Made by a program: the position numbers and the translations under genes
The notes under the pieces: generated by a model
The model's input: the letters and a program-made list of their open reading frames with translations, nothing else
Told to the model about the DNA's origin: nothing
Databases searched by the model: none
Source: Luteimonas salinisoli
GTDB taxonomy: Bacteria > Pseudomonadota > Gammaproteobacteria > Xanthomonadales > Xanthomonadaceae
Direction of reading: 5' to 3'
Length of the DNA: 64,000 nucleotides
Assembly: GCF_013425525.1 (NCBI RefSeq)
Contig: NZ_JACCKA010000095.1
Span: 1-64,000, forward strand
Part shown: piece after piece, positions 20,047 to 26,240 of the stretch
Layout of the letters: every line of letters starts with the position of its first letter
Position numbering within the stretch: position 1 is the stretch's first letter

Positions 20047-21015
20047 ATGGTCCAGGCGAGCACCAACTGGTCGAACGCCTCGCGTCTGAAGACGCGGCAT
20101 CTGCTGTTGCTGCTGCACCTGCACGAGCAGCGCAGCGTGCTGCGCGCGGCCGAGGCGGCCTCCATGACCCAGCCGGCCGCCTCCAAGCTGCTGGCCGAGA
20201 TGGAAAGCGTGCTGGGCGTGAAGCTGTTCGAGCGCCACGCGCGCGGCGTCGAGCCGACCTGGTACGGCCAGGCGCTGATTCGTCGGGCGCGCTCGGCGCT
20301 GTCCGAGATCGGCCGCGCCCACGACGAGATCGCGGCGCTGCGCGGCGGACGGATGGGGCAGGCGGCGATCGGCACCGTGGTCAATCCCGGCACCAACCTG
20401 GTGCCGCAGGCGGTCGCGCTGGTCAAGCGCGATTTCCCCGACATCATGATCCGCGTGGAGATGGACTACAGCCGGCCGCTGGTGGCCAGGCTGCTCGACG
20501 GGCGGCTGGACATCGTGATCGGCCGCATCATGGGCCCGGAAGGCGCCGCCGAGCTGGACTTCGAGCCGCTCGCCGATGAGCCGCACTCAGTGATCGTCCG
20601 CGCCGGCCATCCGCTGGCCGGGCGCGAGCGGCTGCAGCACGCCGACCTGGTCGACTACGGCTGGATCCTGCCGCCGGCGGCCAGCGTGCTGCGCGCGAGG
20701 CTGGACTCGGTATTCCTGGAGCGCGGCCTGCGGCGGCCGCACAACATCATCGAAACCTCGGCGCTGCCGGTCATCACCAACCTGCTGCGCAGCGGCGACC
20801 TGCTGACCGCGCTGCCGATCGAGTCGGTGGCGCCCTACGTGCAGGCGGGCCAGCTGGCCGCGCTGCCGATCGACCTGGGCGTGCGCATGGAAGTCTTCGG
20901 CATCGTCCGCCGCCGCGACCAGCAGCTCTCGCCCGGCGCCGAGCGCGTGCTGGAGGCGCTGCGGAGCACGGCGCGGCGGCTGTACGGCGATGCCTTGCCG
21001 CCGCAGTTCACTTGA
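20047..21015 (+). CDS. LysR-family regulator (GbpR-like, galactose genes)
   Basis: A 322-residue LysR protein. The winged helix lies in the first 80 residues (LLLLHLHEQRSVLRAAEAAS, then MTQPAASKLLAEMESVLG and LFERHARGVEPTWYG), followed by the effector domain with ASALP-like loops and IVIGRIMGPEGAAELDFEPL. The pattern HxxR...G.EPTxxG matches the GbpR/galactose-binding-protein regulator subgroup. ATG at 20047 is preferred over an upstream in-frame start because it begins just before the HTH. It is divergent from dgoA-dgoK, the usual arrangement for a LysR regulator of its neighbour. The next gene downstream begins a foreign-looking cassette array. Confidence 0.88.
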   Translation: MVQASTNWSNASRLKTRHLLLLLHLHEQRSVLRAAEAASMTQPAASKLLAEMESVLGVKLFERHARGVEPTWYGQALIRRARSALSEIGRAHDEIAALRGGRMGQAAIGTVVNPGTNLVPQAVALVKRDFPDIMIRVEMDYSRPLVARLLDGRLDIVIGRIMGPEGAAELDFEPLADEPHSVIVRAGHPLAGRERLQHADLVDYGWILPPAASVLRARLDSVFLERGLRRPHNIIETSALPVITNLLRSGDLLTALPIESVAPYVQAGQLAALPIDLGVRMEVFGIVRRRDQQLSPGAERVLEALRSTARRLYGDALPPQFT

Positions 21016-21274
21016 GTGGAACCTGCAGGTTCTCGGGGGATGGCGCCGTAACTCCCGTCCCTGTTATCGCCACTTTCGTGGGTGATAAAGCATAGCAGCG
21101 CATTTCACAGGGTATCCCCGGTGCTGATCCACCGTGCATCTCATCCATGGACGCGGCAACTCACTGATCCGGCTACAAATTCCTGGTTTGACCTGGATGG
21201 AGCGAAGCTGAATACTCCGTTTTATTGCCCCAGTTCGGGGTCTACTAAGCGTTAGCTGCCAAGGGGAGTTCCGA

Positions 21275-21841
21275 ATGGACTGGCACATTTTTGCAACGAT
21301 TGCAGCGCCGGTAGTTGCGCTCTTTGTTGGAGCGCTCCTTGACCGAAAGCTTGAGCGCCGGCCTAGATTGATCAGCTTTCTTTCCCATGCCACAGCCGTT
21401 CGGGTGAACCCGCCGGATGGGCAGCCATTCAACATCAACTCACATAGCATTGTTGTCCGGAATGCCGGCAGGCTTGCCGCGACAAATTTAAGGCTTGGGC
21501 ATAACCACCTGCCAGCTGACTTCAGTATTTGGCCGCCATCGGAGCATGTCGTGAATCGCCGAGATGATGGAACAGCAGAGATTGTTTTTCCAACGCTTGT
21601 TCCCGGAGAACAGGTCGTGATCACCTATCTCTATCCATCGCCAACTACGTTCAGTCAAATCAACACGTACACAAAAAGCGATAGTGGCTTCGCGCAGATT
21701 GTCACGGCTCTCACGGCGCCAATGCAATCTCCAGCTGTCAAAGGCGCTCTTACAGGTCTTGCGACCTATGGTGCCATCATGCTGCTCTACAACCTTTGGC
21801 ACGGAATTGTCTGGATTCGAGGGCTCACAGTTGGCAGCTAA
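21275..21841 (+). CDS. Cassette-encoded hypothetical membrane protein
   Basis: A 188-residue protein with a hydrophobic N-terminus (residues about 5-22, FATIAAPVVALFVGALL) and a second hydrophobic stretch near the C-terminus (about 158-180, LTGLATYGAIMLLYNLWHG). Between them lies a soluble beta-rich domain with VVRNAGRLAATNLRLGHNHLP, similar in feel to immunoglobulin-like or protein-interaction segments. I do not recognise the family. The start has an AAGGGGAG ribosome site. The TAA stop lies inside the AGCTAAC R'' box of the following attC, the tight packing expected of a cassette gene. Codon use is less GC-biased than in the flanking genes. Confidence 0.7.
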   Translation: MDWHIFATIAAPVVALFVGALLDRKLERRPRLISFLSHATAVRVNPPDGQPFNINSHSIVVRNAGRLAATNLRLGHNHLPADFSIWPPSEHVVNRRDDGTAEIVFPTLVPGEQVVITYLYPSPTTFSQINTYTKSDSGFAQIVTALTAPMQSPAVKGALTGLATYGAIMLLYNLWHGIVWIRGLTVGS

Positions 21842-21914
21842 CAATTCATTCAAGCCGACGCGGTAGTTCCTACGGTTCAGTGGACACCCTGATCTCACTT
21901 CAGGAGTGTCTTCA

Positions 21915-22190
21915 ATGCCCAAACCAGGTCCCAGAACGCCCTATCGATACAGCGACACCTTCAAAGCCACCGCCGTCCGGTTGAGCCAGCTTCCGGGCGT
22001 GGCGGTGCGTGACGTGGCCGAGTCGCTTTACATCCATCCCTTCATGTTGTCTCGTTGGCGCAAGCACGCACGCGAGGGCTTGATCGTGACCAAGGGGATC
22101 GAGGTTGACAAGGCGGTAGCGGCCGAGCTCAAGGCGCTGCGGCAGGTGAAGAAGCAGTACGAGCAGCTCAAGCTCGAGCATGCCTTTTAA
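21915..22190 (+). CDS. IS3-family transposase OrfA (HTH subunit)
   Basis: A 91-residue protein with a helix-turn-helix in residues about 12-50 ([35 protein letters not shown]) and a C-terminal leucine-rich coiled coil ([20 protein letters not shown]), which in IS3 elements lets OrfA and OrfAB oligomerise. It binds the IS ends. The last codons overlap the start of orfB (ATG at 22180) by 11 bases in the -1 frame, the usual arrangement for programmed frameshifting in this family. Confidence 0.88.
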   Translation: MPKPGPRTPYRYSDTFKATAVRLSQLPGVAVRDVAESLYIHPFMLSRWRKHAREGLIVTKGIEVDKAVAAELKALRQVKKQYEQLKLEHAF

Positions 22191-23072
22191 TGAAAGCCAT
22201 CGCGTTCACTTCCAGTCCAAGGCCGACGTCTTCGCCTTCATCGCACAGCACGAAGAAGCCATGCCGGTGAGAGTGCTGTGCCGCTTGCACCAGGTCAGCC
22301 CGTCCGGCTACTACGCCTGGCGGCGCCGACCGGCCAGTCCTCGCGCGATCGAGGACGCGCACGTGCTGGAGAAGATCCGCGCCGTGCATCGCGACGGACG
22401 GCAAGCCTACGGCAGTCCGCGCGTGCACGCGGCGCTGCGCCGGCAGGGCGAAATAATCGGTCGGCGCCGCGTCGAACGCCTGATGCGCGAGGAAACCTGC
22501 GCGCTTGCTCGGCGCGGCTGTACCGACGGCGACCAGGACTGGCCCGATTCCTCTCCAGCGTGGAGAGCCGGGCGCACCGAGTCGAGACCGGCCGCGCCAA
22601 CCAGGTCTGGGTGGCTGACGTGACATATCTGAAGGTCCAGGGCCAGTGGCGCTACCTGGCCACGGTGATGGATCGCCACTCCCGTCGCCTGCTGGGCTGG
22701 TCGTTGGGGGTCGACCGTACGGTGGCCCTGGCCCGCCGTGCCCTGGCAGCAGCGCTGCGGACGCGCAGGCCGGCCCCGGGGACGGTGCTGCACAGCGACC
22801 GGGGCATCGAGTTCCTCGCCCGCGGCTTCCGGCAGCGCCTGGCCCGTGCCGGACTGGTGCAGTCAGCCAACCGGTTGGGTCGCATGAACGACAATGCGCA
22901 AATGGAATCTTGGAACAAGTCGATGAAATCGGACATGTACCACCGCCGGACCTTCGACACCGACAGCGCCCTGCGCACCGCGGTCCGCAACTACATCGAC
23001 TTTTACAATCACCGGCGTCTACACTCGGCTCTGGGGTACCGGTCACCGGTCGAGTACGAGCAATGCGCCTAA
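22180..23072 (+). pseudogene. IS3-family transposase OrfB, frameshifted
   Basis: An rve/DDE integrase-type OrfB that needs two frames. The N-terminal part (to about 22495) has [18 protein letters not shown] and [10 protein letters not shown]. The rest continues in another frame with the catalytic residues [18 protein letters not shown] and [11 protein letters not shown] (DDE triad) and the terminal [19 protein letters not shown]. The break lies at about 22490-22497 in GAGGAAACCTG, consistent with loss of one A from a short A run. It could be a natural inactivation or a sequencing error. Confidence 0.82.
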
Positions 23073-23148
23073 CCCGCAGGTGTCCAATTTTGCGTAGGAA
23101 GTCCCCGCCGCTTCGCGGCGCGGCTTAATTCAGGTGATAGGCGCATCA

Positions 23149-23772
23149 ATGAGCATCACAGCCGCATTGAACCACTTGCCCTCAATTCTCCCGGCAACTG
23201 TAATTGCCGCCATCATCATCTTTGTCACAAAAGAGGTGTTTGAGTTCTTTCGCCGGCGTAACGAGAGGGCTAGAAAGCTCTCGGCCATCAAACTGCTTCT
23301 CGCCGAGGAAATTGAAAAGAACCACTGGTCCCACACGTCAATGTTCAGAGTGCTTGGCACCATCAAGGAACTATCAGAGGATTTCCCAGAGGCCGAGTAT
23401 CGGCTACACATTGCGCGTAACGGAACAGAACATGTTCGTGTTAAGCGCGAGCCAGAGGACACTTTCGAGTCAAATCAGTGGATCCCTAAGTTCCACGACG
23501 AGCAGTATAAAAAGCTTCTCCCCACGCTAGCGGAGCTCGACAAGGAACTGTTCACTCTCATCAACAGCACTTACTCTGAGCTTGCCGAGCTGACGCATTA
23601 TCGTGATCTCTTACTGGGCTTCATCGCCGGGGAGGATGCGCCGCCAGGCCCGGATCTAACAAGGTCATTCCTGATTGACTTCGGAGACGAAAAGACTGAC
23701 TACTTTGCGCATCTCAATGCTGCCTACCTCGCCCTCGCCGGCAAAAAGCTTGAGGGCTGGCGTCTCCGGTGA
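23149..23772 (+). CDS. Cassette-encoded hypothetical protein with N-terminal membrane helix
   Basis: A 207-residue protein. A single hydrophobic segment lies near the N-terminus (LPSILPATVIAAIIIFVTKEVFEF, residues about 8-30), followed at once by a basic stretch (RRRNERARK) and a long, charged, probably helical soluble domain. It looks like a single-pass inner-membrane protein with a cytoplasmic domain; the family is not recognised. The ATG at 23149 lies 7 bp after the R' box of attC 1, so the gene depends on a promoter upstream or read-through from the IS. Its stop lies 3 bp before the next attC. Codon use is mixed and less GC-rich than in the flanking genome. Confidence 0.7.
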   Translation: MSITAALNHLPSILPATVIAAIIIFVTKEVFEFFRRRNERARKLSAIKLLLAEEIEKNHWSHTSMFRVLGTIKELSEDFPEAEYRLHIARNGTEHVRVKREPEDTFESNQWIPKFHDEQYKKLLPTLAELDKELFTLINSTYSELAELTHYRDLLLGFIAGEDAPPGPDLTRSFLIDFGDEKTDYFAHLNAAYLALAGKKLEGWRLR

Positions 23773-23901
23773 TGCGCCTAACAATTCGTTCAAGCCGAAA
23801 CCGCTTCGTTACGGCAAAGGCATGGCAGAGAGAGCCTGTCATGCCTTTGCCTCCACTACGCAGTTCGGCTTAACTCAGCAACTGTCTTGTGATCGGACGG
23901 C

Positions 23902-24571
23902 TCAGGCCAGGATTAATCCCTCCGCAAGCAGCTCATCGCGCCGGCGGCCGTTGATGATGCCGAGGAGCTTGCGCATGCAGGCCACCAGCGCGACCTTGCC
24001 CAGTTTCCCGCGAGCGCGCAGTTGTTGGTAGTGCGCCTTCATCAGCGGATCCCAGCGCACCGCCGAGAGCGTCGCCATGTACAGGGCCACGCGGACTGGT
24101 GCCCTCCCGCGCGCCATCGCCGCCTGCTGCTTCTGCGCCTGGATCAACACGACCACCTGGCCGCGCCGGCGCAACCAGTCGCGCAGCTCCCGCTGCCACA
24201 GCGGCGGCGCGACATGCCGGCGCGGGCGGTCGCCGAGCATCCGCGCCATGAGGGCGAGCAGCCGGGCGTCGATGGCATCGGTCTTGGCCAGTTCGCCGGT
24301 AGCCCGAGCAAAGTCACGTGCCTGGCGCGGGTTGACTCGGGCGATCCAGAGCCCGGCGTCGCAACAGGCCTCGAGCAGGGGCTCCTCGTAGCCACCGGTC
24401 GCCTCTACGACGGCCCGCTCGTTCCCCAGGGCCGCCGTTCCCCAGGGCCGCCAGGCGCTTGGCCAGCTTCCCGATCCCCGCTGGGTTATTGGAGAAGCGC
24501 GCCACACCCGTCTGCCCATCCACCGCAAGGTCCAGGTTGGCCTTGCCCACGTCGATTCCTGCTGCCCACAT
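23902..24571 (-). pseudogene. IS110-family transposase, frameshifted and internally deleted
   Basis: The start reads AAGIDVGKANLDLAVDGQ, the N-terminal RuvC-like DEDD domain, followed in another frame by AVVEATGGYEEPLLEACC, ARATGELAKTDAIDARLLA and then GRAPVRVALYMATLSAVR and KVALVACMRKLL of the C-terminal domain. The two frames are joined by a 16-bp tandem duplication at 24420-24451, which shifts the frame. Also, the usual section with the GVGP hairpin and the NRDSG catalytic-serine motif is missing between QKQQAAMA and RGRAPVR, a loss of roughly 100 residues. The gene is therefore dead in two ways. Confidence 0.85.
24420..24451. repeat. 16-bp tandem duplication in the IS110 transposase
   Basis: CGTTCCCCAGGGCCGC is present twice, back to back. 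Removing one copy restores the reading frame between the N-terminal and central parts of the transposase, so the duplication is the inactivating mutation at this point. Confidence 0.9.
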
Positions 24572-24874
24572 GCCCGTTCTCCGCTAGAGTTGGCCTGTCG
24601 AGAGCATCGCGCCTGAGGCCCACGCTTATCGGTTCGAGGGGAAACCTCGATCAACTGTTCGGGCGCAGGGCGCGAGATCCGGCGTGCGGCCCCTGCTGAG
24701 TTACGGTGGTGCTGAGACCGAAGCGTTATCGGGCGCGCACGCCGGGCTCTCTGCACCTAGCTAGGGGAAGTTCAAGACATAAGGCGTTAGGCGGCTATGC
24801 AATCTCACCTGATGAGAAGGAAGTACGTTACAGGTGGCAGCGTTCCACTTCTGTAACTACCAAGGAGAGCGATC

Positions 24875-25006
24875 ATGACAATCAAACCCGGCCCCAAACC
24901 AATTGCCAAATCAACAGGGAAACCTGATAGACGTCGACGTGACAACAAGGACACGCCTGGAAATACGCCCTCTCTCAAACCTCATAAGCACAAGAAGGGC
25001 AAATGA
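24875..25006 (+). CDS. Cassette-encoded 43-residue basic microprotein
   Basis: A small open frame with a good ribosome site (AAGGAGAG, 5 bp before the ATG). The product is 43 residues, starts MTIKPGPKPIAKSTGKP, and is rich in Lys, Arg, Pro and His with no hydrophobic segment, so it is likely disordered and nucleic-acid binding or a partner of a larger protein. It is the only plausible gene in the cassette between GTTAGGC (24786) and the next attC. No family is recognised; a non-coding cassette is the alternative. Confidence 0.5.
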   Translation: MTIKPGPKPIAKSTGKPDRRRRDNKDTPGNTPSLKPHKHKKGK

Positions 25007-25033
25007 CGGCGGCAGTCGTTCCTTCAAATTGGG

Positions 25034-25165
25034 GCCTGACAGTTCATTCAAGCCGACCCTGCTTCAGGGCGAGACCTGATTCTGGCGTCAGGGCCCATAA
25101 TCAAATAACGTCCGCACTGACCCCACTGCCTGATTCCTTGCCTTGGGCTTGAAGCTCAGTTGGGC
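25034..25165 (+). repeat. attC site 3 (long form)
   Basis: GCCTGAC at 25034-25040 (R'') pairs, with G-T wobbles, with GTTGGGC at 25159-25165 (R', matches GTTRRRY). TTCAAGCC at 25047-25054 (L'') pairs perfectly with GGCTTGAA at 25146-25153 (L'). The 132-bp length is within the range of long attC sites. The inner hairpin CCCTGCTTCAGGG lies just after L''. The R' end overlaps the 3' end of the leftward XAC0095-like gene. Confidence 0.75.
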
Positions 25166-25419
25166 GGTGGCGAATCGGGCCAATAGACTTCCCGCAGGCT
25201 ACTGTCCAGTCGATCGGCCAACTCCTGGAAACACTGCGCCAAGGCGGCTGGCGCTAGCGACAGCTCGGCTATGGGCAGGTCGTCCTGCGGGGAGCGTGGT
25301 GCGGTCAGGCAGGCCAGCAGGCGTAGGCGGTCGCGGGTCTGTTGCAGTTCCAGGTGCACTTCTTCGGGCAGTCGGTACTCGCGGGCGCGTACCGTGAGCG
25401 AGCGTGGTTCCTTGCTCAT
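25156..25419 (-). CDS. XAC0095-like small protein
   Basis: An 87-residue protein. The sequence YRLPEEVHLELQQTRDRLRLLACLT, followed by LAPAALAQCFQELADRLD and ending SLREVYWPD, matches the pattern of the XAC0095-type family of xanthomonads. Function is not defined for most members. The ATG at 25419 has AGGAAC upstream, while an in-frame start 13 codons earlier is less convincing. It is in the opposite orientation to the other cassette genes and divergent from the XRE gene; the 168 bp between them includes a strong palindrome, so the XRE protein may control both. Family assignment is from memory of the pattern only. Confidence 0.6.
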   Translation of the reverse strand: MSKEPRSLTVRAREYRLPEEVHLELQQTRDRLRLLACLTAPRSPQDDLPIAELSLAPAALAQCFQELADRLDSSLREVYWPDSPPPN

Positions 25420-25520
25420 GATGTGTTCCTCTAGGCGTGTGAAACGATCCTTGTCCAAGCCTCCATCGATATCAGCGTCGTCTGTCCCTCACCATGGACG
25501 ATGTGGATCAGCATAGCATA

Positions 25521-25541
25521 AATAGTCTAATTTGGACTATT
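25521..25541. promoter_or_regulatory. Palindromic operator between the XAC0095-like and XRE genes
   Basis: AATAGTC and GACTATT form a perfect 7-bp inverted repeat separated by 7 bases; including the internal TAA/TTG the 17-bp core TAGTCTAATTTGGACTA is nearly symmetrical. It lies in an AT-rich patch of the divergent gap, about 47 bp before the XRE start, a normal place for an autoregulated XRE operator. The nearby CAATATAG could be a -10 element. Confidence 0.65.
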
Positions 25542-25587
25542 CCAATATAGCATCTAGGTTCTGGGGCGTTTCGCATCTTGAGCGACC

Positions 25588-25863
25588 ATGCCCGCCTTCA
25601 CTCACCGTCCTGAGTACCGCGCGTTGATCGGCGCTTTGAGGGAGGCAAGGCTGAAAGCCGGGCTCACTCAGATCGACGTGGCCGAGGCGCTGAAGACGAC
25701 CCAGACTTTCGTTTCCAAGGTCGAGCGCGGTGAGCGCCGGATCGACGTCATCGAGTTCGCCGACTTCTGCCATGCCATCGGCATCGACCCGGGGGCGCTT
25801 CTGCACGAAGTGATCGGAGCGAGGCCCCGGGCCCGGAGCCGATCTCGTGACCCCGTGTCCTGA
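25588..25863 (+). CDS. XRE-family helix-turn-helix regulator
   Basis: A 91-residue protein. A Cro/C1-type HTH spans residues about 10-65: LIGALREARLKAGLTQIDVA, ALKTTQTFVSKVERGERRID, then EFADFCHAIGIDPGALLHEV. This is the HipB-like short form with an Arg-rich C-terminal tail. It is divergent from the XAC0095-like gene with a palindromic site between them, so autoregulation and control of the neighbour are likely. It resembles an antitoxin, but the XAC0095-like protein is not a recognised toxin, so I do not call a toxin-antitoxin pair. Confidence 0.78.
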   Translation: MPAFTHRPEYRALIGALREARLKAGLTQIDVAEALKTTQTFVSKVERGERRIDVIEFADFCHAIGIDPGALLHEVIGARPRARSRSRDPVS

Positions 25864-26103
25864 CAGCGAACCACATCAATCTCGGCCATCGAATGTGGTG
25901 GCACTGAGAGATCCCCCTCGTCATCCAAGCCGGTTCCGCTTCGCGGCGCGTCTCGGTGCACACCGATTTGTTCGCAGACCGACTAGGGAAAACAAAGGAT
26001 GTCAGAGACAAAGCCCTCGGTGTCAACGAACATCAGTTGCATCGATCGCTGTCTCCATCAAGTTGCGCTATCGTCGCGCGGAACGGACGAGATATTCAGG
26101 CCT

Positions 26104-26221
26104 TCCCTAGCAATTCGTTCAAGCAGAACCCGCTTCGCATCATCTTGTACCCGGGTGGTTCCGCGTTAACATCGACCTCGGAAGCGGCCCGGTGCAGATC
26201 GGACTAGCTAGGGTGCTAGGC
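26104..26221 (+). repeat. attC site 4 (diverged)
   Basis: CCCTAGC at 26105-26111 is an R''-like box followed by AATTCGTTCAAGCAG, which matches attC 2 in the L'' region apart from the last bases. The right end has GCTAGGG at 26207-26213 and GCTAGGC at 26215-26221, both R'-like and complementary to CCCTAGC. A clear L' box is lacking, so the site is diverged. The 240 bp upstream of it (from 25864) hold no gene that I can support; a short segment CCGCTTCGCGGCGCG near 25935 looks like the centre of another, mostly erased attC. Confidence 0.6.
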
Positions 26222-26240
26222 AGTCAGTGGGGTGACAAAA

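Larger units (their letters stand above)
21868..23099 (+). mobile_element. IS3-family insertion sequence inside attC site 1
   Basis: A 1232-bp element with short inverted ends (TCCTACG at 21868 and CGTAGGA ending at 23099, with a second matching block TGGACACC further in) and a 3-bp direct duplication AGT at 21865-21867 and 23100-23102. It carries orfA and an overlapping orfB. The intact duplication shows a single insertion into a pre-existing attC site. orfB is frameshifted, so the copy is probably inactive by itself. Confidence 0.88.
21836..23142 (+). repeat. attC site 1, split by an IS3-family insertion
   Basis: The left part is AGCTAAC at 21836-21842 (R''), then TTCAAGCC at 21849-21856 (L''). 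The right part, after the insertion, contains GCCGCTTCGCGGC, GGCTTAA at 23122-23128 (L') and GATAGGC ending at 23142 (R', one change from GTTAGGC). With the IS and one copy of its AGT duplication removed, the site is about 72 bp and very close to the attC of aadA-type cassettes. L''/L' leave the usual unpaired base. Confidence 0.88.
23880..24785 (-). mobile_element. IS110-family element remnant in attC site 2
   Basis: About 906 bp lie between the two halves of attC 2. It contains a decayed DEDD/IS110 transposase on the minus strand, only about 22 bp of sequence beyond its stop and about 214 bp of non-coding sequence before its start. In IS110-group elements the segment upstream of the transposase encodes a guide (bridge) RNA, so 24572-24785 is the candidate region. 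Exact ends are uncertain because IS110 elements lack conventional terminal repeats and make no long duplications; boundaries are inferred from the split attC. Confidence 0.75.
23776..24792 (+). repeat. attC site 2, split by an IS110-family remnant
   Basis: The left portion has GCCTAAC at 23776-23782 (R''), TTCAAGCC at 23789-23796 (L''), an inner stem GGCAAAGGCATG/CATGCCTTTGCC and GGCTTAA at 23867-23873 (L'). The attC then breaks off after AACTCAGC at 23879. The missing R' box GTTAGGC appears at 24786-24792, beyond the IS110 sequence. Without the insertion the site would be about 110 bp, similar in size to the long attC sites of Vibrio arrays. Confidence 0.85.
21253..26221 (+). other. Integron gene-cassette array without an integrase (CALIN-like)
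   Basis: Gene units lie in one direction and are separated by attC recombination sites with recognisable R boxes (RYYYAAC...GTTRRRY) and L boxes (TTCAAGCC...GGCTTAA). Two sites have the canonical L-box pair, one has a perfect 8-bp L pair (TTCAAGCC/GGCTTGAA) and one is diverged. The GTTAGCT at 21252-21258, paired with AGCTAAC at 21836, marks the left boundary of the first cassette. Base composition drops compared with the flanks and the products are mostly unknown small proteins, as is normal for cassettes. No integron integrase gene is seen in the window, so this is either an orphan cluster or a piece cut from a larger integron. The right boundary could extend to about 27 kb. Confidence 0.85.

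Noticed and set aside
21016-21252. An attI site or a further attC in the gap after the LysR gene
   Set aside because: There is a short hairpin (TTATCGCCAC...GTGGGTGATAA near 21064-21088) and a GTTAGCT box, but no complementary R'' with L boxes on the left; attI has no reliable sequence signature that I can apply by eye.
25156-25863. A toxin-antitoxin pair made by the XAC0095-like and XRE genes
   Set aside because: The genes are divergent rather than in one operon and the XAC0095-like protein has no known toxin fold, so only an autoregulated pair is claimed.
25925-25960. A possible fifth attC near AAGCCGGTTCCGCTTCGCGGCGCG
   Set aside because: It resembles the centre of an attC, but no R boxes or L' partner are found at a suitable distance, so it is at best an erased site.
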